The translations under genes were made by a program, and so were the position numbers. From an uncultured Succinatimonas sp. (GTDB lineage: Bacteria > Pseudomonadota > Gammaproteobacteria > Enterobacterales > Succinivibrionaceae), in contig URKL01000032.1 of NCBI GenBank assembly GCA_900548485.1, positions 1 to 11,254 of the forward strand: DNA of 11,254 nucleotides, written 5' to 3'. Of the stretch, positions 1 to 6,784 are shown piece after piece (position 1 is the stretch's first letter; each line of letters begins with the position of its first letter). The notes under the pieces were generated by a model. The model did no database searches. It was not told the DNA's origin and was given only the letters and a program-made list of their open reading frames with translations.

Positions 1-24
1 GATAGTAATGTAAGCCGTATAAAT

Positions 25-44
25 CCCCTTGCGAAAGCAAGGGG
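25..44 (-). terminator. Hairpin downstream of the ygfB-like gene, possible terminator
   Basis: A perfect 8-bp GC-rich stem (CCCCTTGC / GCAAGGGG) closes a 4-base loop, about 37 bases after the stop codon of the minus-strand ygfB-like gene. On the minus strand it is followed only by ATTTATA, not a proper T-run, so intrinsic termination would be weak. On the plus strand the loop is GAAA, a stable GNRA-type tetraloop, but no T-run follows either. It could instead be a 3'-end-stabilising hairpin or belong to a transcript from left of the window. Confidence 0.4.
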
Positions 45-80
45 AGGAAGTTAAATTGTAATTGAGGTTAAAGATAGTTC

Positions 81-599
81 TTACTTTTGTGCTGTGTAAG
101 TATTTAGAACTAAAGTACGCATATATTCGATGACTTCATTTAGATCATCTTCAGCTAAATCCTCCTGAGGATCTACTTGAGAAATAGCACTTAAGGTATG
201 TAAGCCTTCTAAAAGCTCAGGATTTGAAATTTTGTGACTAATACTTCCATCCTCTGAGGCGACTAATCCTAAGCTTAAACCATAAGCAAGATCGGCCAAA
301 AAGCCTAAACGAGCTTCTTTTGAAATCTCCTTTGACGGCATTGCAAAAAGCTCTGTTGCCTTAGCTTTGTTTTTCAAATTACGCTGACAATCCAAAGCAT
401 AATTAGTAAGGTAGGCTACTAAAACACCAGGAAGAGGCTCATCGTCATTCATAATCTTTGTGTTGATAGCCAAAAATGAGCGGGAACTAGGATCATAGTT
501 GCGACATAAAAGACCTAGGACAAAACCGTACCATTGAAAATGATTTTCAGTGATCCCTGATTCATTAAGCTCGCGAATAACTTGTTTGTAATCGGCCAT
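81..599 (-). CDS. ygfB: UPF0149 / YgfB-family protein
   Basis: A 172-residue soluble protein that I assign to the UPF0149 (YgfB/YecA-type) family. The C-terminal half is the best match from memory to E. coli YgfB: a helix with FLADLAYGLSLGLV (about residues 99-112), an LxxLxxIS-type helix, an acidic linker (PQEDLAEDD) and the final NEVIEYMRTLVL helix. The N-terminal helix keeps the family's G-x-x-x-GLLC pattern (residues 25-32) but has Tyr-Gly where the family usually has His-Gly. At 172 residues it is slightly shorter than E. coli YgfB (about 190). The ATG is preceded by AAGGA with a 7-base gap, which supports this start. In Pseudomonas aeruginosa YgfB has been reported to dampen AlpA-dependent transcription; in most species the role is unknown. 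E. coli ygfB neighbours pepP and ubiH, but here it is divergent from suhB. The family call is fairly sure, orthology less so. Confidence 0.75.
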   Translation of the reverse strand: MADYKQVIRELNESGITENHFQWYGFVLGLLCRNYDPSSRSFLAINTKIMNDDEPLPGVLVAYLTNYALDCQRNLKNKAKATELFAMPSKEISKEARLGFLADLAYGLSLGLVASEDGSISHKISNPELLEGLHTLSAISQVDPQEDLAEDDLNEVIEYMRTLVLNTYTAQK

Positions 600-660
600 A
601 AAAAAATCCTTTTTCGCATAAAAAGAGGATATTAAGCTCTTTTTTCATTAAGAAATATAA

Positions 661-718
661 TTGATAACTATAAGAGCATAGATTATAAACCACAATTTTT
701 GCTAAAATATCGTATAAT
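661..718 (+). promoter_or_regulatory. Candidate suhB promoter region
   Basis: Two plus-strand candidates are visible. The first is TTGATA (661-666) and TATAAA (684-689) with a 17-base spacer. The second is a perfect TATAAT at 713-718, without a good -35, which would start transcription near 725 and leave a leader of under 30 bases. The suhB ribosome-binding site is weak (GGGAT, 9 bases before the ATG). Which promoter is used cannot be told from the sequence alone. Confidence 0.45.
667..695 (-). promoter_or_regulatory. Possible promoter of the ygfB-like gene
   Basis: On the minus strand TTGTGG (690-695) and TATAGT (667-672) are separated by exactly 17 bases and point at the ygfB-like gene, giving a leader of roughly 60 bases. 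That leader contains a small A/T-rich hairpin, AAAAGAG / CTCTTTT. The hexamers are imperfect and the whole region is AT-rich, so this could be chance. It overlaps the candidate suhB promoter on the other strand, so the two genes might compete for RNA polymerase. Confidence 0.25.
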
Positions 719-751
719 AGCGTCACTTTTTTTTATTGGGATTTATAAAAC

Positions 752-1567
752 ATGCATCCTATGCTCAATATCGCCGTGCGCGCAGCTCGTTCCGCAGGTA
801 ATTTGATTGCTCGTAATATTGGTCAGCAGTCTCAGTTGACTATTGAAGAGAAAAACAAGGACGATTTGGTCACTAATATCGATAAGGAATGTGAGCAGAC
901 CGTAGCTAAGATTTTACTTACCGCCTATCGTAATCACAGTGTTTTAGGCGAGGAGTCTTTAGCAACAGGTTCTACTTATGGCAATCCTGATTCTGAATAT
1001 CAGTGGGTAATTGATCCAATTGATGGTACCACTAACTTTGTTATGGGTATTCCGCATTCAGCAGTATCTATTGCTTTACGTCACAATGGTGTCACTGAGA
1101 TTGGTGTGGTTTTCGATCCAATGCTCAATGAAATGTTCACTGCTGTTCGTGGTAAGGGTGCTTATTTAAATGACCGTCGTATTCGTGTTGGTACTAAGAC
1201 TAACTTAGATGGCGCTATCATTGGTACAGCTTTCCCGACTAGATATCGTGAGCGTATGCTCCCTTATTTAGATCTTTTCTCCAAACTTATTAATAATTGT
1301 GCTGATGTTAGACGTATTGGCGCAGCTAGCTTAGATCTTTGCTATGTTGCTTGTGGCCGTTTTGATGGCTATTTAGAGCAGGGATTAAAGGTTTGGGATT
1401 TTGCTGCAGGTGACTTAATTGTTCGTGAAGCTGGTGGTTTGGTTACTGACTTTATGGGCGAGCCTGGCTATAACAAGAGCGGTAATTTAGTTTGTGGTAA
1501 TCCTAAGGTATTACGCAATTTATTAAAGGTTTGTGATCCTCAGTCCTTACCGGCTATCTTACGCTAA
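752..1567 (+). CDS. suhB: SuhB, inositol-1-monophosphatase family protein
   Basis: A 271-residue cytoplasmic protein that matches E. coli SuhB (267 residues) from the first residues (MHPMLNIAVRAAR) to the end. The Mg-dependent phosphatase motifs are intact: GEES (residues 66-69, metal-binding Glu67), DPIDGTTNF (88-96, metal-binding Asp88 and Asp91) and WDFAAG (215-220, Asp216). The family hydrolyses inositol 1-phosphate and related sugar phosphates. In E. coli SuhB also works with NusA, NusB, NusG and S10 in the antitermination complex on rRNA operons, and that is its essential-like role; the strong conservation suggests the same here, by inference. The ATG at 752 is chosen because the protein then begins exactly like E. 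coli SuhB. The gene is monocistronic: it has its own promoter region and an intrinsic terminator 14 bases after the stop codon. Confidence 0.95.
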   Translation: MHPMLNIAVRAARSAGNLIARNIGQQSQLTIEEKNKDDLVTNIDKECEQTVAKILLTAYRNHSVLGEESLATGSTYGNPDSEYQWVIDPIDGTTNFVMGIPHSAVSIALRHNGVTEIGVVFDPMLNEMFTAVRGKGAYLNDRRIRVGTKTNLDGAIIGTAFPTRYRERMLPYLDLFSKLINNCADVRRIGAASLDLCYVACGRFDGYLEQGLKVWDFAAGDLIVREAGGLVTDFMGEPGYNKSGNLVCGNPKVLRNLLKVCDPQSLPAILR

Positions 1568-1580
1568 ACATCTCATAATA

Positions 1581-1612
1581 AAAAATGACTGGTTTGAGCC
1601 AGTCATTTTTTT
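1581..1612 (+). terminator. Intrinsic terminator of suhB
   Basis: A 12-bp perfect stem (AAAAATGACTGG / CCAGTCATTTTT) with a 6-base TTTGAG loop, followed by a run of seven Ts (1606-1612), begins 14 bases after the suhB stop codon. The A-run on the left arm means it could also stop transcription arriving from the other strand. Confidence 0.9.
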
Positions 1613-1636
1613 CAAAAGACATTTCTTTCAAGACTT

Positions 1637-1679
1637 AAAAATCTTATTAGCATTAGATTTTTGACAATTATTAATAATT
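1637..1679. repeat. Two adjacent AT-rich inverted repeats
   Basis: Just after the suhB terminator are AAAAATCT (1637-1644) and its inverse AGATTTTT (1655-1662), with a 10-base spacer. A perfect 14-base palindrome, AATTATTAATAATT (1666-1679), follows. No gene lies beside them. They could be ends or debris of a lost mobile element, or simply low-complexity AT sequence. Confidence 0.35.
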
Positions 1680-1725
1680 TTAGGCGCCCCAAGCCTCGTA
1701 TTTAAGTTTAAGGACGTAGTGGGAT

Positions 1726-1751
1726 GATTAGAAAAATGAAATTTTCTAATC
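1726..1751. repeat. Perfect 10-bp hairpin in the non-genic stretch
   Basis: GATTAGAAAA (1726-1735) and TTTTCTAATC (1742-1751) form a perfect 10-bp stem with the 6-base loop ATGAAA. It has no T-run after it on either strand, so it is not a typical terminator. It directly follows a relatively GC-rich 48-base block at 1680-1727, unlike the AT-rich surroundings, which suggests both are parts of one remnant. Confidence 0.4.
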
Positions 1752-1874
1752 TCTTGTGTTGTCTTCCTATATATTGCCTAATAAATGAAATAGGTTAACC
1801 GCTACTAATAGCAGCAAAATAAGCTGGAGATCAAAGTACTTTCCTTCCAAATTTTCTTCAGTATAGTCGGATAA

Positions 1875-2053
1875 TTATTTTTACGAATTAGCAAACTTTT
1901 AGTGTCTTTTAAAAAATGGACTAATTTAGAAATTGCAATTTTAGGGGATAAATGGGCAGAAGCTGTACAGAAGCTTCTTCAAATTTTGCTTATTGAGATT
2001 CAAATCTAGAACAGACAAAAGAGAATATTGTTCTTTTAAAATCACTGAAGTAA
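1875..2053 (+). pseudogene. Possible decayed coding remnant, family unknown
   Basis: The stretch 1613-2255 has no intact gene. Within it, one frame is open from 1875 to the TAG at 2007-2009 (44 codons) and reads like protein, with segments such as GDKWAEAVQKLLQILL. A change to another frame near 2003 continues as NLEQTKENIVLLKSLK before a TAA at 2051-2053. There is no convincing start codon or ribosome-binding site (only a GTG at 1902), and the frames are out of step, as expected for a frameshifted fragment. I do not recognise the family. The amphipathic, charged composition argues for former coding DNA, but a run of this length can occur by chance. Confidence 0.25.
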
Positions 2054-2162
2054 ATACTTTTCGTCGGTATTTAACCACAAAAAACATAAGATCCTGTAGA
2101 TTGTAAAACCAAAGTCTTATGGGAAAAAATCTGTTTTTTTCAATATACTGCTATACTAAGGT

Positions 2163-2218
2163 CATAAAAAACAGGAACAGCTGTTAATTTGTTTTTATGC
2201 TTAATCTAAGGCTTAGAT
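2163..2218 (+). promoter_or_regulatory. Nested dyads upstream of the SNF2 gene
   Basis: Three symmetric elements lie 40-100 bases before the SNF2-family gene. CATAAAAAACA (2163-2173) pairs with TGTTTTTATG (2190-2199) over 10 bp with one bulged A. Inside this sits the perfect 10-base palindrome AACAGCTGTT (2176-2185). Then comes ATCTAAGGCTTAGAT (2204-2218), two perfect 7-base arms around one G. Such short dyads resemble repressor-binding sites or a structured leader. A TATATT at about 2237-2242 could be a -10 box but lacks a good -35. No regulator gene is in the window. Confidence 0.35.
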
Positions 2219-2255
2219 AACAAATTTAATGCATTTATATTAAATAGTTAGATTT

Positions 2256-5200
2256 TTGTGTAAGAATATGTTTAGTCTTGATCAAATAAAATTTGCAGAT
2301 AAAGAAAATGCTTTAAATAAAAGTTTAAAAGATGTTTTTAAAATAAACTTATTTTTCTTTGGGGGACTAAATCAATATTTACTTGATCATGCTTTAGAAT
2401 ATTTAAAAATAAAAGTCCCTGATAATATTGATTCAATAAAATTTTTTTGTGATGGATACAGAGGCTTTTTCGATGAGCTTTCTAAAACAACTAAAAGCTA
2501 TTTTAATAGTTTAGAGTCTATTAGTGGCTGGTTTTCTTTTTACTACCCAAAGCCTAAATATATTCATGAGATGCGAGAGTATTGCGTAAGCAATGATAAG
2601 ATTTTATACAAAAAACTTTTAACTTTCTTTCAGAAAGTTATCAATAAAGATTTTGACTTTATTCAAAATTTTGGTGATTTTGATATCAGTGATTTTTATG
2701 GAAATACAGCATTATTAAAGTTATATCTCAATGAATCTTTAAATGATCAAGAACGGCAGTATTTTATAAGTGCAATTTATAGTGATTATTTTTGTGACAA
2801 ATATTTTGTTGAATCTATCATATCTATAAAAACATATCCTGATTTTTTTAAAAATATTATATCTGAAAATCAAATTGTTATAAGCAAATTTGCTTGTGAG
2901 TTATGTAGTCTGAATATTGACTATGTCCTGTATGAAAAAATATTTCCCTTAGTTGCAAATTTTGATCAAGATCCATTAGAGCTGTATTTTAGAGAAGGAA
3001 TTAGCGAAAAAAATTCTAATAATGATTTAGTCTGTATTTATGAAGCTTTTTTTACAGGAGATTTTGAGCGCTGTAAGAAGCTATTGTTGAATTATAAAAA
3101 AAATCATAAAGAAGAATTAAAGCAAGAATGTAATTATCCTTACGTCATGATGCTCGAGTACTGTCGTATGCAGACTAACTCTGATGTAGCTATTTTAAAA
3201 AGAGAACTTAACGCTCTAATTAAAAAGAACTTAAGCATGGTTAACCCTATGGTTATATGTGCAGCTGCGATTTTATATTTATATGCGCTAAGAAATGGAC
3301 AAAAAGAAAGTTTTGAAGATTTTATTCCTGAATTTGCTGATAAAGAGAATTCTTTTGAGCTTAGGGAATATAATTCCAAGATGCTTTTTGACAAAATCTA
3401 TTTTTTAAAAAGGTTTTCTTGTCATTTTATTTATCATCTGATTATTATGAGTGCTCTTCATAATGAAGATTTAGCTACTATTTATTATTCTGAAGAGCCA
3501 CCAAAAAATATAATTGCCTTAAATAAGGTTCAAAGTGCTTTAGCTTCAAGATTATATAAATCCTATAAATCTTACGCTGTAATTGATTTTATAGAAGGTT
3601 ATGAAAACTTAGATTATTACGATTTCTCTAAAGTTATTGATATAGATAATATTTGGCGTACTCAATTAGATACAGTTATTGATTTACTTAAGATAAATAA
3701 ATTAAAGGTCAAGGAAGGTCCAAGAAAAAAAGAAGTAAAAAAAGCCAGTAAACACCTAGCTTGGATATTTGATAATTATAAGAATAATTTTTATGCCACA
3801 CCTTATGTAATTGACTGTGATGATAATGGTGAAAATGCACAGATAAAGGATAAGTATGAGGTCTCTAATTTCTTTAATTCAAGAGGTGCTAAACATACTT
3901 TTTTAAGCGATCAAGATCGAGCCGTGGCCTCAGGATATAATCGTGTCCGGATTTATGGTCGAAATTCATATTCATACATTTTTACTTATGATAGATCTTT
4001 AGTAAGTCTCGAAGGTCATCCATATTTATATATTCTTGATGAAGACCAAAACTGTATCCATATGCAGATGGAGTCTAGAAAAGTAAATCTTTATGTAAAA
4101 CAAGAAAAAAATGATATCTATCTGAGTGTTAATGCTGGTATTTATGAAATTGATGCTAATACATATATCAGCTGTGGATTTGATTTAGAAAAACAAAAGA
4201 TTTACTTATATCGTGTAGAAAAAATTCATCGAGAGTTAGCTAATATTTTAGGTACTAATGGTACTAAATTTCCACTATCAGCATTAGATGAGGTTTTAAC
4301 TTTAGGAAAGAGTTCTGATGTTGAAGTTAATTTTGATATTGATTCAAATAAGGTAGAGTCTTTATCAAGACCTGTAGTTTTATTAGCAAATCTTAATAAG
4401 GGTTATAACATCAAACTTAGAATTAAGGTTATAGATGATGACTCTTGTCCTTATAAAATGCCAGCCTTTGGTGAAGAAAGTTTAATTTTTACCCCAAAAA
4501 ATCAAAAGTTACCAATTGTAGCTAAACGTAATTTTACAAAAGAAAATTTAGCTATTGAAAAAGTAATAAATACTCTAAGCAAGTTAAATGATTTAGATGA
4601 AGACGGTAATTACAGTTATTTTACAGATAGTACACAGGATATTTTAGAGCTTATAGAACAGATCCATAATTTTTCTGAAATTTGCGATATGCATTGGTCA
4701 GAGGGAAAAGGAATTAATGTTCAAGGAGCTTTGTCTTCTACGAACTTTAAACTTTTAGGTGATCTAAATGCTAGTGAGTATCTGACCATTTCAGGTAAAG
4801 TGGAGTTAAGTGAAGGCCGTTTTATAAGTTTAAAGACTTTATTAGAAGCAATTTCAGATATTGTCGGTAATTATATTAAGGTGGATGAGGAAAATTACTA
4901 CGTAATTACTAAAGAGCTAAAAAACAAACTACAAAAGCTCAAAGCCTTAACTACTGCCGGCAAGAAAGATGAAGTTTTAGCTAATCCTTTAGCAGGTCAA
5001 GTTATAGGAGATCTACTTTCAGATTTTGATTGTCAATTCTCTTCAAAAGTTAAAGTTTTACTAAAAAGACGCGATGAAGCTTTTAATATGGAGTTTAAAG
5101 TTCCGAAGCTGTTAAAGGCCGATCTTCGTTCTTATCAATTAGATGGTTTTAATTGGCTATGTCGATTAGCTCATTGGGGCGTGGGAGGATGTTTAGCCGA

Positions 5201-6506
5201 TGATATGGGCTTAGGCAAAACAATTCAGACTATTGCGACAATGCTGATGCTAGCTAAAAAGGGCCCTATTTTAGTAATAGCACCAACATCTGTTTGTCCT
5301 AATTGGGAAAATGAGATTTATAAGTTTGCGCCTACTTTAAAAGTAAAACGTTTAAAGTATGTAGATGATCGTGAGCTAGCTATTAAAGAGATGCAAGCTG
5401 GTGAAGTTTTAATTGTAAGTTATGGTCTGTTTGCTATAGAAGCACAAGCTTTATCTGAAGTTATGTGGCAGATGACTGTTTATGATGAGGCTCAGGCTTT
5501 AAAAAATTCTTTGACTCAAAGAGCTAAAACAGCTCTAATGATTAAAGCTAAAATGAGTTTAGCTTTAACCGGAACTCCCATTGAAAATAATCTTGATGAT
5601 CTGTGGAGTATTTTTAATATCATAAATCCTGGACTTTTAGGTTCTAAAGAGAGTTTCCATAAACGTTTTTGCAATGTTTTAAAAGATAAAGCAACTAATC
5701 GTGCTTTAAAATTATTGATTAGTCCTTTTATTTTAAGAAGACTTAAGGGAGATGTTTTAGACGATTTACCGCCTCGTACTGAGCAATTGATTGTGGTGGA
5801 AAATTCAGTTCGTGAACAAGAGCTTTATGAAGCTTTACGTCTATCTACTTTAGAAAAATTAGCAAATAATACCAATGATCTTAAAAAGAGTGGCCAAAGA
5901 CGTTTACAAATTTTGTCTGCTCTAACTAAGTTGCGTCAATTCTGTTGTGATCCTGCTTTGGTTAGCGATGAATTAAATAAGAGTGACAGTTCTAAGACAC
6001 AGGCTTTTTCTGACTTATTAGATGAAGCTTTAAGTGGAGGACATCGTTTATTAGTATTTAGTCAGTTTGTAGGCTATTTAACTAAGATCCGCGCGCTTGT
6101 TGAGAAAAAAGGTATTGATTATCAATACTTAGATGGGCAAAGCTCAGAAAAAGAACGAGCTTTAGCAGTTCAAGAATTCCAATCTGGTAACGGAGATGTC
6201 TTTTTGATTAGCTTAAAAGCAGGCGGCCAAGGATTAAATCTTACTGGTGCTGATTATGTAGTGCATTTAGATCCTTGGTGGAATCCTGCAGTAGAGGATC
6301 AAGCTACAGATAGAGCTTATCGTATTGGTCAAACCCGACCGGTTAATGTTATTAGATTAGTGATTAAAGATACCTTAGAGGAAAAAATTCTTGAGCTCCA
6401 TGCAAAGAAACGCGAAATTGCCGCCGATTTCCTAGATGGTAATAGCATAATTGCTAATGAGGCTTTAAAACTCTCTGAAGAAGAACTACTAGATTTAATC
6501 AATTAA
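2256..6506 (+). CDS. Large SNF2-family (Swi2/Snf2, COG0553) ATPase
   Basis: A protein of about 1,412-1,416 residues with an SNF2 core at its C-terminal end. Visible motifs are Walker A DMGLGKT (983-989), DEAQ box (1077-1080), TGTP (1105-1108), SQFVGYL of the second lobe, GGQGLNLTGAD, and motif VI DQATDRAYRIGQ (1348-1359). Such proteins use ATP to translocate on double-stranded DNA and remodel protein-DNA complexes. A segment before the core (ISGKVELSEGRFISLKTLL) resembles the linker seen in other long bacterial SNF2 proteins, as does LSDQDRAVA near residue 550. The first 500 residues are unrecognised, without a SWIM zinc-finger pattern, and are strikingly AT-rich. It is not RapA, which is shorter and differently arranged. 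The start is uncertain: TTG at 2256, or more likely ATG at 2268; neither has a good ribosome-binding site. Standing alone, it could be a housekeeping remodeler or a phage-defence protein. Confidence 0.9.
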   Translation: MCKNMFSLDQIKFADKENALNKSLKDVFKINLFFFGGLNQYLLDHALEYLKIKVPDNIDSIKFFCDGYRGFFDELSKTTKSYFNSLESISGWFSFYYPKPKYIHEMREYCVSNDKILYKKLLTFFQKVINKDFDFIQNFGDFDISDFYGNTALLKLYLNESLNDQERQYFISAIYSDYFCDKYFVESIISIKTYPDFFKNIISENQIVISKFACELCSLNIDYVLYEKIFPLVANFDQDPLELYFREGISEKNSNNDLVCIYEAFFTGDFERCKKLLLNYKKNHKEELKQECNYPYVMMLEYCRMQTNSDVAILKRELNALIKKNLSMVNPMVICAAAILYLYALRNGQKESFEDFIPEFADKENSFELREYNSKMLFDKIYFLKRFSCHFIYHLIIMSALHNEDLATIYYSEEPPKNIIALNKVQSALASRLYKSYKSYAVIDFIEGYENLDYYDFSKVIDIDNIWRTQLDTVIDLLKINKLKVKEGPRKKEVKKASKHLAWIFDNYKNNFYATPYVIDCDDNGENAQIKDKYEVSNFFNSRGAKHTFLSDQDRAVASGYNRVRIYGRNSYSYIFTYDRSLVSLEGHPYLYILDEDQNCIHMQMESRKVNLYVKQEKNDIYLSVNAGIYEIDANTYISCGFDLEKQKIYLYRVEKIHRELANILGTNGTKFPLSALDEVLTLGKSSDVEVNFDIDSNKVESLSRPVVLLANLNKGYNIKLRIKVIDDDSCPYKMPAFGEESLIFTPKNQKLPIVAKRNFTKENLAIEKVINTLSKLNDLDEDGNYSYFTDSTQDILELIEQIHNFSEICDMHWSEGKGINVQGALSSTNFKLLGDLNASEYLTISGKVELSEGRFISLKTLLEAISDIVGNYIKVDEENYYVITKELKNKLQKLKALTTAGKKDEVLANPLAGQVIGDLLSDFDCQFSSKVKVLLKRRDEAFNMEFKVPKLLKADLRSYQLDGFNWLCRLAHWGVGGCLADDMGLGKTIQTIATMLMLAKKGPILVIAPTSVCPNWENEIYKFAPTLKVKRLKYVDDRELAIKEMQAGEVLIVSYGLFAIEAQALSEVMWQMTVYDEAQALKNSLTQRAKTALMIKAKMSLALTGTPIENNLDDLWSIFNIINPGLLGSKESFHKRFCNVLKDKATNRALKLLISPFILRRLKGDVLDDLPPRTEQLIVVENSVREQELYEALRLSTLEKLANNTNDLKKSGQRRLQILSALTKLRQFCCDPALVSDELNKSDSSKTQAFSDLLDEALSGGHRLLVFSQFVGYLTKIRALVEKKGIDYQYLDGQSSEKERALAVQEFQSGNGDVFLISLKAGGQGLNLTGADYVVHLDPWWNPAVEDQATDRAYRIGQTRPVNVIRLVIKDTLEEKILELHAKKREIAADFLDGNSIIANEALKLSEEELLDLIN

Positions 6507-6541
6507 TTTTAAATAAAGTATAGATCCCATTATTTGTAATC

Positions 6542-6576
6542 TTAGCTTTGAAATGATGTAGTCATTTCAAAGCTAA
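6542..6576. terminator. Perfect 15-bp hairpin between convergent genes
   Basis: TTAGCTTTGAAATGA (6542-6556) and its exact inverse (6562-6576) form a 15-bp perfect stem with a 5-base loop, 35 bases after the SNF2 stop codon. No T-run follows on either strand, only a loosely T-rich stretch (TATTGTTTGTTG) on the plus strand. It may terminate or protect the 3' end of the SNF2 transcript. Its perfection is more than a typical terminator needs. Confidence 0.55.
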
Positions 6577-6784
6577 CTAGGTATTGTTTGTTGCTCAATA
6601 TAATGAGAATCTTTTGTTGTGTTTACTGTGAAAAGCTGAGGTTTGGGGACTATGCATGTTTTAAGAAGAGCTGAAGTGCCTTTGAAGAGATGCATAAGCT
6701 GTCAGCAACAATAATCCATTAAAAAGAGCAAGATCGTTGTTTTAGTGGCAGTAGGGATCTTTAACCTTTAGGTCGTGGTTGATA
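6577..6784. other. Intergenic stretch between convergent genes, no gene seen
   Basis: No intact coding frame or recognisable RNA gene is visible. It holds TTGTTGCT (6588-6595) and its inverse AGCAACAA (6704-6711), a TATAAT at 6599-6604 without a -35, and two ATGCAT palindromes between those arms. It also holds AAGATC (6730-6735) with inverse GATCTT (6756-6761). This last pair, read on the minus strand, is followed by a T5 run at 6725-6721 and might be a weak terminator for the exonuclease gene. Confidence 0.35.

Noticed and set aside
620..646. AAAAGAG / CTCTTTT hairpin with T-run as a plus-strand terminator
   Set aside because: No plus-strand gene lies upstream of it; it is more likely part of the ygfB leader or chance in AT-rich DNA.
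3140..3394. 84-codon minus-strand open frame inside the SNF2 gene
   Set aside because: It is antisense to a well-supported coding region, has no ribosome-binding site and resembles no family.
2256..6506. RapA/HepA identity or a DISARM-type defence operon
   Set aside because: RapA is shorter with a different N-terminal arrangement, and no methylase, nuclease or phospholipase-like DISARM partner is present in the window.
6577..6784. Minus-strand reading containing VKDPYCH and LALFNGLLLLTAY as a transposase remnant
   Set aside because: Several stops interrupt it and I could not tie it to any family, so chance reading of non-coding sequence is as likely.
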